Source of the DNA: Hyphomicrobiales bacterium
GTDB lineage: Bacteria > Pseudomonadota > Alphaproteobacteria > Rhizobiales > Rhizobiaceae
Direction of reading: 5' to 3'
DNA: 64,000 nt
Assembly (NCBI GenBank): GCA_900467685.1
Contig: UBQX01000006.1
Span: 327,432 to 391,431, forward strand
Positions 19,001 to 28,698 of this stretch are shown here, one piece after another. The notes below the pieces were generated by a model. It was given only the letters and a program-made list of their open reading frames with translations. It did not search any database and was not told the origin of the DNA. The stretch's first letter is position 1. The number at the start of each line of letters is the position of its first letter. The translations under genes were made by a program, and so were the position numbers.

Positions 19001-21253
19001 ATGGGACAAAGCATTCTTCCGCCCGATGGCGGCGACGACAAGATTCAACCGGTCGACCTCAAGGCAGCGCTTGAAGAGCGCTACCTCGCTTACGCGCTGT
19101 CGACCATCATGCACCGCGCGCTGCCTGACGTGCGCGACGGCCTGAAACCGGTGCATCGGCGCATCGTGCATGCCATGCGCGTGCTGCGCCTCGATCCCGG
19201 CCAGGCCTACAAGAAATGCGCCCGCATCGTCGGCGACGTCATGGGTAAGTTCCACCCGCATGGCGACGCCTCGATCTATGATGCGCTGGTGCGCCTCAGC
19301 CAGGATTTCGCCATCCGCTATCCGCTCGTGGACGGGCAGGGCAATTTCGGCAACATCGACGGCGATAGCCCGGCGGCCATGCGCTACACCGAAGCGCGCA
19401 TGACCGATGTCGCGACGCTGCTGCTCGAAGGCATCGATCAGGACGCCGTCGACTTCCGCGCGACCTATAACGAGGAAGACGAGGAGCCCATCGTCCTTCC
19501 GGGCGCGTTCCCAAACCTTCTCGCCAACGGCTCTTCGGGCATTGCCGTGGGCATGGCGACTTCGATCCCCCCGCACAACGCCCATGAGCTTTGCGATGCT
19601 GCGCTGCATCTGATCAAGCACCCGGACGCGCCGGTCGAAAAGCTGGTGGAATTCGTCATCGGCCCCGACTTCCCGACGGGTGGCATCATCATCGACGACC
19701 GCGCCACCATCCTTGAGGCGTACAAGACCGGCCGCGGCGGTTTCCGCGTCCGCGCCAAGTGGGAGCAGGAAGACCTCGGCCGCGGCGGCTACCAGATCGT
19801 CATCACCGAGATTCCCTATCTCGTCCAGAAGTCGCGCCTCGTGGAAAAGATCGCCGAACTGCTGATCGCCCGCAAGCTGCCGCTTCTGGAAGACGTGCGC
19901 GACGAGTCGGCCGAAGATATCCGCCTGGTCCTCGTGCCGAAGAGCCGCACGGTCGATCCCACCATCCTGATGGAATCGCTGTTCAAGCTCACCGAGCTTG
20001 AAAGCCGCATCTCGCTCAACATGAACGTCTTGAGCATGGGCAAGGTCCCGCGTGTCATGGCGCTGAACGAGGTGCTTCGCGAATGGCTCGACCATCGCCG
20101 CGAAGTGCTGCTGCGCCGCTCGCGCTTCCGCCTGGCCGCCATCGACCGCCGCCTCGAAATCCTCGGCGGCTACCTGATCGCCTATCTCAATATCGACGAG
20201 GTGATCCGCATCATCCGCGAGGAGGATGAGCCGAAGCAGACCATGATGGCGCGCTTCAGCCTCACCGACCTGCAGGCCGAGTCGATCCTCAACATGCGTC
20301 TCCGTTCGTTGCGCAAGCTCGAGGAGTTCGAGATCCGCACCGAGTATGACGGCCTGACGGCAGAGAAGGCCTCCATCGAAGCGCTGCTCGCCTCCGATGA
20401 AAAGCAGTGGCAGACGGTTTCGTGGGAAATCAGCGAGGTCAAGAAGACCTTCGCCAAGGCCACCGAAATCGGCCGCCGCCGCACGCAGTTTGCAGAAGCG
20501 CCGGAAACCGACGATCAGGCCATCCAGCACGCCATGATCGAAAAGGAACCGGTCACGATCGTGATCTCCGAAAAGGGCTGGATCAGGGCGCTCAAGGGGC
20601 ATATCTCCGACGTCTCCGGCCTGACCTTCAAGGAAGGCGACGCGCTGAAGATTGCCTTCCCGGCACAGACGACGGACCGCCTCCTGCTGCTGACGACGGG
20701 CGGCAAGGCCTACACGCTCGGCGCCGACAAGCTGCCCGGCGGTCGCGGCCATGGCGAGCCATTGCGCATCATCATCGACATGGAAAACGATCAGGACTTG
20801 CTGACTGCCTTCGTCCACGATCCCTCGCGCAAGCTGCTTCTCTCCTCGCAGGCAGGCAATGGCTTCATCGTGGCCGAGACCGAACTGGTTGCCAATACCC
20901 GCAAGGGCAAGCAGATCATGAACGTCTCCATGCCCGACGAAGCAAAGCTTGTCGTGCCGATAGAGGGCGATCATGTCGCCATCGTCGGCGACAATCGCAA
21001 GCTGCTCGTCTTCCCGCTCAACCAGATCCCGGAAATGACGCGCGGCAAGGGCGTACGCCTGCAGCGCTACAAGGACGGCGGCGTTTCCGACATCCGCTGC
21101 TTCGCGCTGGAATCTGGCCTCACCTGGGACGACAGCGCCGGCCGCAACTTCACGCGCAACAAGGACGAACTGGTCGAATGGCTCGGCGAACGCGCCTCCG
21201 CCGGTCGTCCGGTACCCCGCGGTTTCCCGCGCTCGGGCAAGTTCTCAGGCTAA
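19001..21253 (+). CDS. parC: DNA topoisomerase IV subunit A
   Basis: Breaks and rejoins DNA to decatenate daughter chromosomes, with ParE. The 750 residues begin at [20 protein letters not shown]. The catalytic tyrosine is Y129 in [10 protein letters not shown]. The quinolone-determining segment is [22 protein letters not shown], where A90 aligns with Ser80 of E. coli ParC and D94 with Glu84. The C-terminal domain is a beta-pinwheel ([51 protein letters not shown]). I call ParC rather than GyrA from the short N-terminus and the degenerate C-terminal GyrA box. Confidence 0.94.
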   Translation: MGQSILPPDGGDDKIQPVDLKAALEERYLAYALSTIMHRALPDVRDGLKPVHRRIVHAMRVLRLDPGQAYKKCARIVGDVMGKFHPHGDASIYDALVRLSQDFAIRYPLVDGQGNFGNIDGDSPAAMRYTEARMTDVATLLLEGIDQDAVDFRATYNEEDEEPIVLPGAFPNLLANGSSGIAVGMATSIPPHNAHELCDAALHLIKHPDAPVEKLVEFVIGPDFPTGGIIIDDRATILEAYKTGRGGFRVRAKWEQEDLGRGGYQIVITEIPYLVQKSRLVEKIAELLIARKLPLLEDVRDESAEDIRLVLVPKSRTVDPTILMESLFKLTELESRISLNMNVLSMGKVPRVMALNEVLREWLDHRREVLLRRSRFRLAAIDRRLEILGGYLIAYLNIDEVIRIIREEDEPKQTMMARFSLTDLQAESILNMRLRSLRKLEEFEIRTEYDGLTAEKASIEALLASDEKQWQTVSWEISEVKKTFAKATEIGRRRTQFAEAPETDDQAIQHAMIEKEPVTIVISEKGWIRALKGHISDVSGLTFKEGDALKIAFPAQTTDRLLLLTTGGKAYTLGADKLPGGRGHGEPLRIIIDMENDQDLLTAFVHDPSRKLLLSSQAGNGFIVAETELVANTRKGKQIMNVSMPDEAKLVVPIEGDHVAIVGDNRKLLVFPLNQIPEMTRGKGVRLQRYKDGGVSDIRCFALESGLTWDDSAGRNFTRNKDELVEWLGERASAGRPVPRGFPRSGKFSG

Positions 21254-21270
21254 GTCGAGAGGGCGGCGCG

Positions 21271-21660
21271 CTATTTCAATGGGACGCAGAAGTCTCTGAA
21301 GAAGCGCGTTGCCCCTTCCTCGTCGATCTCGCCGGCGGCGACGGAAAGGACGAAGGCGATCACCACCGACTGTTCGGCTTCGAGAGCATAGCCGTTGATC
21401 AACAGGAAGGTGTAAGCCGCCAAGAATCCTGTCCTTTTATTGCCATCGGAAAACGGGTGGTTTCGCGTCAGCCCATAGAGGTACGCGGCGGCGAGAACGA
21501 ATACATCTTCCTCGCCATATGCTGCCTTGTTGAGCGGCCGGGCGAGGGCTGCTTCCAGCGCATTTTCGTCCTTGAGCCCCGGCAGGCCTCCATGCTCCAG
21601 AAGCTGCTCCTGGTGCATGATGTCAATGGCCTCGCGGGAGAGCCATTTGAACTTACTCAC
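21271..21660 (-). CDS. Death-on-curing (Doc/Fic) family toxin
   Basis: Fic-fold protein of 129 residues. The active-site motif is NHPFSDGNKRTGF (H68, D72, N74, K75, R76), matching the HxFx(D/N)(A/G)NK(R) of Doc. Doc of phage P1 phosphorylates EF-Tu and blocks translation. The gene overlaps the upstream AbrB-type antitoxin gene by 4 bases, as expected of a type II toxin-antitoxin pair. The usual partner of Doc is Phd; here it is a SpoVT/AbrB-fold protein. The motif is intact, so the toxin is probably active. Confidence 0.9.
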   Translation of the reverse strand: MSKFKWLSREAIDIMHQEQLLEHGGLPGLKDENALEAALARPLNKAAYGEEDVFVLAAAYLYGLTRNHPFSDGNKRTGFLAAYTFLLINGYALEAEQSVVIAFVLSVAAGEIDEEGATRFFRDFCVPLK

Positions 21661-21878
21661 TTGGCAAGCTCACGCAGCGCGACGCGATACTTTTCCATTC
21701 CCATGCGGGCGGCCTTCAGCTGCTCGGCAAGGTCAGCCTGTTCCGGTCGCAACTCGATCGTTCCTTCTGTTTCCGCGATCTCGAGCGTATCCCCGGCCTT
21801 TAGCCCAAGCCGGTTCAAGACTTCCTTCGGAATGATGATGCCTTCGGAATTGCCGATTTTGCGGATGGTGACGTTCAT
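21657..21878 (-). CDS. AbrB/MazE-type antitoxin
   Basis: A 73-residue protein with a SpoVT-AbrB swapped-hairpin DNA-binding domain (residues 1-45: VTIRKIGNSEGIIIPKEVL, then GLKAGDTLEIAE). A short helical tail (ADLAEQLKAARMGMEKYRVAL) is likely to wrap the toxin. It is first in the pair and overlaps the toxin start by 4 bases. A 9-bp inverted repeat lies 12 nt upstream of its ATG and is the likely autoregulatory operator. Confidence 0.9.
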   Translation of the reverse strand: MNVTIRKIGNSEGIIIPKEVLNRLGLKAGDTLEIAETEGTIELRPEQADLAEQLKAARMGMEKYRVALRELAK

Positions 21879-21890
21879 GACACGAGCCTT

Positions 21891-21921
21891 GTTGATGTTG
21901 TAACAGAGTTATAACATCAAC
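21891..21921. promoter_or_regulatory. Inverted-repeat operator of the AbrB-Doc pair
   Basis: GTTGATGTT (21891-21899) and AACATCAAC (21913-21921) are perfect 9-bp arms separated by 13 bases. The element sits directly upstream of the antitoxin ATG (21876-21878). The right position and symmetry suggest binding of the dimeric antitoxin. Confidence 0.7.
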
Positions 21922-21936
21922 GCTCCCGCATTTCAA

Positions 21937-22701
21937 TCAAACGTCTTCCTCGTAAAGCGAGGGGTCGAAGCGGGTCCAGCCTGCGGGCAGCAGGTGTTCC
22001 TGCGGCTGGAAGCGAACCTTGTAGGTCATCTTCTTGGAGCCGCGCACCCAATACCCGAGATAGACATGCGGGAGGCCGCGCTGCTTCGCGGTGCGGATAT
22101 GATCGAGGATCATATAGGTGCCGAAAGAGCGTTTCTCGAGTTCTGGATCGTAGAAGGAATAGACCATCGAGGTCCCGTCGGTCATGACATCCGTCAGCGC
22201 CACGCCGAGAAGCTGGCCCCGCTCGCCGATCCCCGATCCCTCGACCCGCTCGCGATATTCGATGACGCGCGTGTTCACATGCGTATCCTCGACCATCATT
22301 GCGTAGTCCAGAACGGTCATTTCCGACATGCCGCCCTGCTGGTGGCGATGGTCGAGATAGCGGCGGAAAAGGGCGAATTGCTCGGAGGAGGGCTCCGCCT
22401 CAAGCTCGGTGGCAATCACATCGTCATTGGTGGTGAGCACCCGGCGCATCGACTTTGTCGGCTCGAACTCATTGACGAGAATGCGGACCGAAATACAGGC
22501 CTGGCAGCGCTCGCAGGCGGGACGATAGGCAATATTCTGCGAGCGGCGGAATCCGCCCTGCGTCAGGAGGTCGTTGATCTCGGGCGCCTTGGGGCCGATC
22601 AGGTGGGTGAACACCTTCCGTTCCATATGCCCCGTCAGATAGGGGCACCTGGCAGGGGCCGTCAGATAGAATTGCGGTGATATCCCAACCTGCGTATTCA
22701 T
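21937..22701 (-). CDS. bpt: Aspartate/glutamate leucyl-tRNA-protein transferase (Bpt)
   Basis: Transfers leucine from Leu-tRNA to N-terminal Asp or Glu of proteins, marking them for ClpS/ClpAP degradation. The 254 residues contain the ATE-like N-terminal cluster [16 protein letters not shown] and [16 protein letters not shown], with paired cysteines, and the C-terminal acyltransferase segment [22 protein letters not shown]...[11 protein letters not shown]. It is older-style annotated as arginyltransferase (ate). A second N-end-rule transferase, aat, is at 45113. Confidence 0.93.
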   Translation of the reverse strand: MNTQVGISPQFYLTAPARCPYLTGHMERKVFTHLIGPKAPEINDLLTQGGFRRSQNIAYRPACERCQACISVRILVNEFEPTKSMRRVLTTNDDVIATELEAEPSSEQFALFRRYLDHRHQQGGMSEMTVLDYAMMVEDTHVNTRVIEYRERVEGSGIGERGQLLGVALTDVMTDGTSMVYSFYDPELEKRSFGTYMILDHIRTAKQRGLPHVYLGYWVRGSKKMTYKVRFQPQEHLLPAGWTRFDPSLYEEDV

Positions 22702-22775
22702 TCTGCCGTTTCGTCAAACCTTCCCGAACTGCACCGACGCAGCATCATGATAGCATGGCGCAAGATTGCAAAAGG

Positions 22776-24059
22776 TCAACCCTGCAGGCGGTAGACCGGG
22801 TTGCCTGATACCCAGGTTTCTACGATCCTGCCGGAGAAGCGGGCGTTTTCGAAGGGCGTGTTCTTCGAGCGCGACAGCAGTCCCTCGGCCGTCGCAATCC
22901 ACGGCATGTCCAGATCGGCGAAAGCAATATCGGCGTTGCTACCGGGCTTCAGAGACCCTGCCGGCAGGCTGTAGATCGCCGCCGGCCGCGTCGACAGCGC
23001 ATCGACGAGGCGCGACAGCGTGATGCGCTCGGCGTGATAGAGCCGGAGCGCTGCAGCAAATAGCGTCTCAAGGCCAACCGCGCCATCGGCGGCATCGGCA
23101 AACGGAACGCGCTTCGTGTCCACATCCTGCGGATCGTGTGAGGAGACGACGATGTCGATATCGCCGGCCGCCAGCGCCTCGACCATCGCCACACGATCGT
23201 CTTCGGTGCGCAGCGGTGGAGAGAGCTTGAAGAAGGTGCGATACTCGCCGATATCGTTCTCGTTGAGTGTCAGGTGGTTGATCGACACGCCCGACGTCAC
23301 CTTCACGCCGCGCTTGCGCGCCAGCTTGATCGCTTCGACCGATTCCGGCACCGAAATCTTGGCCGCGTGATAGTTCGCGCCGGTCAGGCCCGCGATGCGC
23401 AGGTCGCGCTCCAGCGGAATGATCTCCGCTTCGCGCGGGCTGCCGGACAGGCCAAGCCAGCTCGCAAACAGCCCTTCATTCATGACACCGTTGACGCCGA
23501 GATAGGGGTCGCGGGGCTCGAGCGCGACGACAGCGCCGAAATGCTTCGCATAGGTCATGGCGCGGCGCAGAACCTGGCTGTCAGGTATCGCGTGCTTGCC
23601 CTGTGTGAGAGCAACGGCGCCTGCCTTCTTCAGTAGGCCAAATTCCGTCATCTCCTCACCGGCGAGACCCTTGGTCAGCGCGGCTGCGGGATAGACATGG
23701 ATCGCCGACTTGTCGCGTGCCGTCTTCTTGACGAATTCGACGAGCGCGATGTCGTCGATCACCGGATCGGTATCCGGCATGGTGACGATGGAGGTGATGC
23801 CGCCGGCCGCAGCGGCGCGGCTTGCGGACTTGATCGTTTCGCGATGTTCGCCGCCCGGCTCGCCGATGAACACGCGGGTGTCGACCAACCCAGGCATGGC
23901 GAGCAGCCCGCCCATGTCGCGGATTTCGGCGCCGGCCGGAACGGTAGCCGCCGCACCGATGGCGACAATCTTGCCGTCTTCGATCACGATCGCGCCGGTC
24001 TCGTCCATGTTCTGCGATGGATCGACGATGCGGAGATTGATGAGAACGGTCACGGTCAT
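22776..24059 (-). CDS. Dihydroorotase-like subunit, probably catalytically inactive (PyrC' / PyrX)
   Basis: Amidohydrolase-fold protein of 427 residues following pyrB with a 4-base overlap. The metal-binding DxHxH motif reads D60-T-R62-V-F64 in [14 protein letters not shown], so both histidines are missing. The later HAE(D) site reads LEPRD, the catalytic FSDDG loop reads LTQGKH, and the usual TDHAPH reads SSHDPQ. These are ligand or catalytic positions in active dihydroorotases. In Pseudomonas a similar inactive PyrC' is a structural subunit needed to assemble aspartate transcarbamylase. I infer the same role here, in which case a true pyrC should exist elsewhere in the genome. Confidence 0.85.
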   Translation of the reverse strand: MTVTVLINLRIVDPSQNMDETGAIVIEDGKIVAIGAAATVPAGAEIRDMGGLLAMPGLVDTRVFIGEPGGEHRETIKSASRAAAAGGITSIVTMPDTDPVIDDIALVEFVKKTARDKSAIHVYPAAALTKGLAGEEMTEFGLLKKAGAVALTQGKHAIPDSQVLRRAMTYAKHFGAVVALEPRDPYLGVNGVMNEGLFASWLGLSGSPREAEIIPLERDLRIAGLTGANYHAAKISVPESVEAIKLARKRGVKVTSGVSINHLTLNENDIGEYRTFFKLSPPLRTEDDRVAMVEALAAGDIDIVVSSHDPQDVDTKRVPFADAADGAVGLETLFAAALRLYHAERITLSRLVDALSTRPAAIYSLPAGSLKPGSNADIAFADLDMPWIATAEGLLSRSKNTPFENARFSGRIVETWVSGNPVYRLQG

Positions 24060-24997
24060 GCGCGCGGCCCCTGGTTCTGCGAGACGAGAAGGGCTTCCAT
24101 GACCGCCATGCGCACGGCAACCCCCATTTCCACCTGTTGACCGATCACGCTCTGCGGCCCGTCGGCAATCTCGGAAGCGATCTCCACGCCCCGGTTCATC
24201 GGCCCCGGATGCATGACGAGCGCATCCTCCTTGGCCGCCTTCAACTTCTCGGCGTCCAGCCCGTAGAAGCGATAATATTCGCGCACCGACGGCACGAAGG
24301 AGCCGGACATGCGCTCGCGCTGCAGCCGCAGCATCATCACGACATCCGCACGCTTCAGCCCTTCCTCCATGTCGTGGAAAACCTCCACGCTCATGTCGGC
24401 AATGCCCGAAGGCAGAAGCGTCGGCGGCGCAACGACGCGGACGCGCGCGCCCATGGCGTTCAGAAGGATGATATTGGAGCGCGCCACGCGCGAATGCAGC
24501 ACGTCGCCGCAGATGGCGACCGTAATCCCTGAGAGCCGGCCCTTGGCGCGGCGGATGGTCAGCGCGTCGAGCAGCGCCTGCGTCGGATGCTCATGCTGCC
24601 CGTCGCCGGCATTGATCACAGCGCAGGAGACCTTCTGGGAGAGCAGCGCGGCGGCGCCGGCCGAAGAATGGCGGATGACCAGTACGTCGGGATGCATCGC
24701 ATTCAGCGTCATCGCCGTGTCGATCAGCGTCTCGCCCTTCTTCACGGACGAATTGGCGACCGACATGTTCATCACATCCGCGCCCAGCCGCTTGCCGGCA
24801 AGTTCGAAGGAGGACTGCGTGCGCGTCGAGGCTTCGAAGAAGAGGTTGATCTGGGTCAGCCCGCGAAGCGTCGAGGTCTTCTTTTCCCGCTGCCGGCTGA
24901 TCTTGACGGCCTCGTCTGCCTTATCGAGCAGATACTCGATATCGTGTGGCTGGAGCCCCTTGATGCCAAGGAGATGGCGATGCGGGAAAAAGTCCAT
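24056..24997 (-). CDS. pyrB: Aspartate carbamoyltransferase catalytic subunit
   Basis: Condenses carbamoyl phosphate and aspartate, the committed step of pyrimidine synthesis. The protein is 313 residues. Carbamoyl-phosphate contacts are in [19 protein letters not shown] (STRT loop), [13 protein letters not shown] and [15 protein letters not shown]; the aspartate loop [12 protein letters not shown] and MHPGPMNRG are also present. It is the first gene of the pyrB-pyrC' operon, with a recognisable promoter 30-60 nt upstream, and is divergent from the acyl-CoA dehydrogenase gene. Confidence 0.97.
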   Translation of the reverse strand: MDFFPHRHLLGIKGLQPHDIEYLLDKADEAVKISRQREKKTSTLRGLTQINLFFEASTRTQSSFELAGKRLGADVMNMSVANSSVKKGETLIDTAMTLNAMHPDVLVIRHSSAGAAALLSQKVSCAVINAGDGQHEHPTQALLDALTIRRAKGRLSGITVAICGDVLHSRVARSNIILLNAMGARVRVVAPPTLLPSGIADMSVEVFHDMEEGLKRADVVMMLRLQRERMSGSFVPSVREYYRFYGLDAEKLKAAKEDALVMHPGPMNRGVEIASEIADGPQSVIGQQVEMGVAVRMAVMEALLVSQNQGPRA

Positions 24998-25027
24998 GAA
25001 GCCGCCTCATCTGGTGAGTTTGAGGGC

Positions 25028-25056
25028 TCTATAGTCAGTGTGGCTTTACCCGGCAA
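25028..25056 (-). promoter_or_regulatory. Sigma-70 type promoter of pyrB
   Basis: On the minus strand TTGCCG (25051-25056), a 17-base spacer and TATAGA (25028-25033). The -10 box lies about 30 nt before the pyrB ATG. I saw no attenuator-like leader in the short 5' region. Confidence 0.55.
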
Positions 25057-25133
25057 GCGGCCTGTGAGAAGGATGGGGACAAGGGGGCTCTCATCCCCAT
25101 GCTTTTTTGAACGAATCCGGATAGAACGCGGCC

Positions 25134-26780
25134 ATGACCGACAACAAAGAAGACGACATCTTCGCGAGCCTGAACCAGCCGCCGCTCTGGTCCGGCATCA
25201 ATGCCTATCGCTCCGACCCGCTTCTGGTGGACCTGACGTCCGCCTTGCCGCGTTCGGTGCGCGACGAACTCGACAGCATCGGTCGCTATGCGACGCTGGC
25301 CGAAAGCCAGGAATTCGCCCGCATGGCCAATGAGGGCGCGCCGAAGCTGCGCACCCATGGCCCGCGCGGCGAACGTCTCGATGTTGTCGACTTCCATCCC
25401 GCCTATCACGCGCTGATGCGCCGCTCCATGGCGAGCGGGCTGCATAGCTCCGTCTGGGACCAGGCGCTGGAAGAAAAGGGCAAGGCCCATTCCGCCCGCG
25501 CGGTGCGCTTCTTCCTGACCTCGCAGCTCGAAAGCGGCCACCTCTGCCCGCTGACCATGACGAACGCCTCGCTCGCCGCCATTTCCGCTTCGCCGATCCT
25601 GCAGAAGGAATGGGCGCCGCGTATTCTCTCTCGTAAATATGACAGCTCGAACCGTCCCGCCGGCCAGAAGAGCGCGGTGACGCTCGGCATGGGCATGACG
25701 GAAAAGCAGGGCGGCACCGACGTCCGCGCCAACCGCTCGGCAGCCGAAAAGGTATCAGACGGCATCTATCGCCTGACCGGCCACAAGTTCTTCATGTCCG
25801 CCCCGATGAGCGACGCCTTCATCATGCTGGCGAACACGGAAGAGGGCATGGGCTGCTTCCTCGTGCCCCGTCTTCTGGAGGACGGTATGGCCAACGGCCT
25901 CCGCTTCCAGCGCCTCAAGGACAAGATCGGCAATCGCTCGAACGCTTCCTCGGAGGTCGAATTCTCCGGCACCTATGGCTATCTGCTCGGTGACCCCGAT
26001 GCCGGCATCCGCACCATTCTCGACATGGTGACGCTGACGCGGCTCGATTGCGCCGTTTCCTCCGCAGGTCTGATGCGCGCCAGCCTCGCCGAAGCGGTCC
26101 ACCACACCCGTGGCCGCTACGCCTTCGGCAAGACACTGATCGACCAGCCGCTCATGACCCGCGTTCTCGCCGATATGGCGCTAGACGTTGCCGCCGCCAC
26201 CGGCCTCGTCTTCCGTCTCGCATCGTCCTTCGACAAGGCGGGCGAAAGCCCGGAAGAGGCAGCCTTCGCCCGCGTCATGACGCCGGTTGTCAAATACTGG
26301 GTCTGCAAGATTGCGCCGTCGCTCATCTATGAGGCGATGGAATGCATCGGCGGCAGCGGCTACATCGAAGAGCGCCCCATCGCCCGCCACTACCGCGAGG
26401 CCCCGGTCAACGCGATCTGGGAAGGTTCCGGCAATGTCATGGCGCTGGACGTTCTGCGCGTGCTGCGCAAGGGCAAGGACCTGTTCGAAGCCGTGTTCGC
26501 CATGATCTCCCGCGATCTTGGTCCCTCCGGTCCGAAGACCGTCGACGTGCTGCGCGCCGCCGCCTCGCTCTGCGAACGCGACGAGAGCGCCGCCCGCCTC
26601 TTCGTCGAACAACTCGCCATGGCCGCCGCCGCCGCCGAGCTTCGCCGCATCGGGGCAGGGCGCATCGCCGACGCCTATGCCGAAAGCCGCCTCGCAACAG
26701 GCTGGCGCTACACCTACGGCATGCTCGACATGCGGTTTGACGCCCGCTTCATCGTGGAACTGCTTTATCCGGCGAACTGA
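25134..26780 (+). CDS. Acyl-CoA dehydrogenase family protein, AidB class
   Basis: Flavoprotein of 548 residues, longer than ordinary acyl-CoA dehydrogenases (about 380-400) because of an N-terminal extension. The AidB-type N-terminus PPLWSGINAYRSDPLLVD is recognisable. The FAD-binding segment is GMGMTEKQGGTDVRANRSAA and the family helix is AMECIGGSGYIEERPIARHYREAPVNAIWEGSGNVMALDVLRVL. In E. coli AidB is induced by alkylating agents and binds DNA; its chemistry is unresolved. The start ATG is at 25134. It is divergent from pyrB and convergent with the paiB-like gene. Confidence 0.88.
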   Translation: MTDNKEDDIFASLNQPPLWSGINAYRSDPLLVDLTSALPRSVRDELDSIGRYATLAESQEFARMANEGAPKLRTHGPRGERLDVVDFHPAYHALMRRSMASGLHSSVWDQALEEKGKAHSARAVRFFLTSQLESGHLCPLTMTNASLAAISASPILQKEWAPRILSRKYDSSNRPAGQKSAVTLGMGMTEKQGGTDVRANRSAAEKVSDGIYRLTGHKFFMSAPMSDAFIMLANTEEGMGCFLVPRLLEDGMANGLRFQRLKDKIGNRSNASSEVEFSGTYGYLLGDPDAGIRTILDMVTLTRLDCAVSSAGLMRASLAEAVHHTRGRYAFGKTLIDQPLMTRVLADMALDVAAATGLVFRLASSFDKAGESPEEAAFARVMTPVVKYWVCKIAPSLIYEAMECIGGSGYIEERPIARHYREAPVNAIWEGSGNVMALDVLRVLRKGKDLFEAVFAMISRDLGPSGPKTVDVLRAAASLCERDESAARLFVEQLAMAAAAAELRRIGAGRIADAYAESRLATGWRYTYGMLDMRFDARFIVELLYPAN

Positions 26781-26794
26781 GCTGCGAGTTCCGG

Positions 26795-27418
26795 TCACAC
26801 CGGAATGCGCTCGGCGACCTCGCGGTCCCGCGCGTTTTCGCTGGATCCCAGGCCCTCTGCGACACCGGCGCGATCCTGCGCATTGCGGTTCTGGCTCATC
26901 TTCCTCTTGCCCTGCAGCGAGGTAATCGGCAAGCGCACACCGACGATGGCGCGCAGCTGCATGTCGATGAAATCGGCCGGCGCATCATCGACGCGCCAGG
27001 TCATGCCTCGCTTGCCTTCATGCAGGTCCGTCAGCCGCGAAACGAGATCAAACAGGCGTGCCTTGTCATCAAAGAACTCCACCGACCCTCGTGCTTCGAT
27101 TATCTCATAGTTCCATGTTGGAACCACCTTGCCGTGCTCGGTCTTCGAAGCATACCAGCCGGGAGAGACATAGGCATCCGGCCCGCTGAACAGCGCGACC
27201 GCATCGCCCACGACCGGCGAGCGTCCATGCGGATTGGCGCGAGCAATGTGGCCATAGAGCGTCCCCAACTCGCCCTCGCTCTCGTCGAGCAGCATGGGCA
27301 GCGGCGTCACCATGGGACCATCGGGCCCTGCGGTGATGAAGGTCGCGAGACCACAGGCGTGGATCATGCCAAAGAGTTCGGAGCGTTCGGCGATGGAAAA
27401 GGCGGATGGTATGTACAT
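26795..27418 (-). CDS. FMN-binding, PaiB-like regulator
   Basis: The start chosen is the ATG of MYIPSAFSIAERSELFGMIH, giving 207 residues, the normal PaiB length. The fold is a split-barrel flavin-binding domain: GLATFITAGPDGPMVTPLPMLLD, then GHIARANPHGRSPVVGDAVALFSGPDAYVSPGWYASK, and VPTWNYEIIEARGSVEFFDD. In Bacillus PaiB is linked to repression of sporulation and protease genes. A regulatory role here is untested. It is divergent from a TetR gene across a gap with short dyads. Confidence 0.85.
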   Translation of the reverse strand: MYIPSAFSIAERSELFGMIHACGLATFITAGPDGPMVTPLPMLLDESEGELGTLYGHIARANPHGRSPVVGDAVALFSGPDAYVSPGWYASKTEHGKVVPTWNYEIIEARGSVEFFDDKARLFDLVSRLTDLHEGKRGMTWRVDDAPADFIDMQLRAIVGVRLPITSLQGKRKMSQNRNAQDRAGVAEGLGSSENARDREVAERIPV

Positions 27419-27536
27419 GGCGGTCTTGCACAGCGTGGTTGAACGAACGGAGCCTTGCAAAGGTGGGACACGAAAACAAGCGCACTGGGCGATGGCAGCA
27501 TCAAACTTTCTGATGGCGGGCCGCCACGACATTCCT

Positions 27537-27552
27537 GTGCATACCCTTGCAC
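27537..27552. promoter_or_regulatory. Candidate operator dyad between paiB-like and TetR genes
   Basis: GTGCA (27537-27541) and TGCAC (27548-27552) form a dyad with a 6-base centre, in the 202-bp gap between two divergent regulator genes. A second short dyad, CCTT-GCA-AAGG, is at 27453-27463. Neither is long enough for certainty. Confidence 0.3.
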
Positions 27553-27620
27553 CTCCATTGCGGGCGACAACCCATCGGCCTATTCACCAGCGGGTGACTT
27601 TACCCGAAGGCTGATTGCAC

Positions 27621-28277
27621 ATGATCGCGACCGCTGCCGAAACCGTTGAACCTGCTGCCGCGCCTGAAAAGGAATTGCCGGTGCGCGATCGTGCGCAGAC
27701 TCAAGGCCGCATCTTTCAGGCGGGCAGGGCGCTGCTCGCCGAGGGCGGCTTTCAGGCTTTCGGGGTCAATGCGGTCGCCCGCAAGGCCGGTTGCGACAAG
27801 CAGCTGATCTACCGCTATTTCGGCGGGCTCGACGGGTTGGTGGACGCCATCGGCGAAGATCTCGCCGGCTGGGTCACCCAGCATGTCCCGGAGGATCAGG
27901 GCGGGCGTTTCCTGCTCACCTATGGCGACCTGATGGAGCGCCTGGCCGAACTCTATGCCGATGCGCTGCGCGCCGATCCGCTGATGCGGCGTATCCTCGT
28001 TTGGGAGCTTTCGGAAAGCTCCCCGCATATAGCCCGCATGGCCGATGCCCGCGCCAAGGGCATTGCGCAATGGATCGAGCGCATGCGCGGATCGCTGACG
28101 CCGCCCAAGGGCGCAGATACGGTCGCGCTCAATGCCGTGATCATCGCGGCCGTGCAGCAGCTCGTCATGGCGGCTGAAACGTCCGGAAGCTTTGCCGGTC
28201 TGCCGCTCAAGTCGCAGAAGGATTGGGGGAGAGCGGTTTCGGCCGTCGCCCGCATGGCCCGCGCTGCCTACGCCTGA
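27621..28277 (+). CDS. TetR family transcriptional regulator
   Basis: 218 residues from the ATG at 27621; a TTG two codons earlier (27615) is an alternative with closer GAAGG. The N-terminal helix-turn-helix is RIFQAGRALLAEGGFQAFGVNAVARKAGCDKQLIYRYFGGLDGLVDAI. The C-terminal ligand domain (residues about 75-215) has no recognisable specificity. It is divergent from the paiB-like gene, which it may regulate together with itself. Confidence 0.9.
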   Translation: MIATAAETVEPAAAPEKELPVRDRAQTQGRIFQAGRALLAEGGFQAFGVNAVARKAGCDKQLIYRYFGGLDGLVDAIGEDLAGWVTQHVPEDQGGRFLLTYGDLMERLAELYADALRADPLMRRILVWELSESSPHIARMADARAKGIAQWIERMRGSLTPPKGADTVALNAVIIAAVQQLVMAAETSGSFAGLPLKSQKDWGRAVSAVARMARAAYA

Positions 28278-28470
28278 ACCTGGATTTCCACACATAATCC
28301 ACAGCCAGCCGCCCCGCCGTTAACCTTAAAAAATGGTTTACGTTGCGCCTGTGCGCGTTAACTGGAATGGTTACCCAATAGTTAATTCCAGCCGGACCCG
28401 ATGCATGATGCGCCGGGGGCTGTTGCGTGAACCCGATCTGTCCTTCCGGGCCAGACGGGCAGGGTGTGTG

Positions 28471-28698
28471 ATGCGTATGGACACCGGGCGGAACAGGGTG
28501 GTGGCGACGGCGTGCCTTGCGGCACTGTTTGCCGTGCTGGCGGTGAGCCTCGTGGTGCCCTTCGTGATGGTCGCCGTCATGGGGCTCGTCGACCGGCTTC
28601 TCATGCACCTCTGGTATGGCGTGGTCCCCGACCTCGGGCCGAAACTCGTTGCCCGCTGGATGCCGCAGGCGTTCATGTCTGAGGAGACGGCCGCATGA
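28471..28698 (+). CDS. Small membrane protein, unknown
   Basis: A 75-residue protein with one strong hydrophobic helix (ATACLAALFAVLAVSLVVPFVMVA) and a C-terminal tail. The ATG at 28471 has AGGG 6 nt upstream; the frame is open further upstream but that part is polar with no better start. The stop overlaps the next gene by 4 bases (ATGA), so the two membrane proteins are probably translated together. Function is unknown. Confidence 0.6.
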   Translation: MRMDTGRNRVVATACLAALFAVLAVSLVVPFVMVAVMGLVDRLLMHLWYGVVPDLGPKLVARWMPQAFMSEETAA

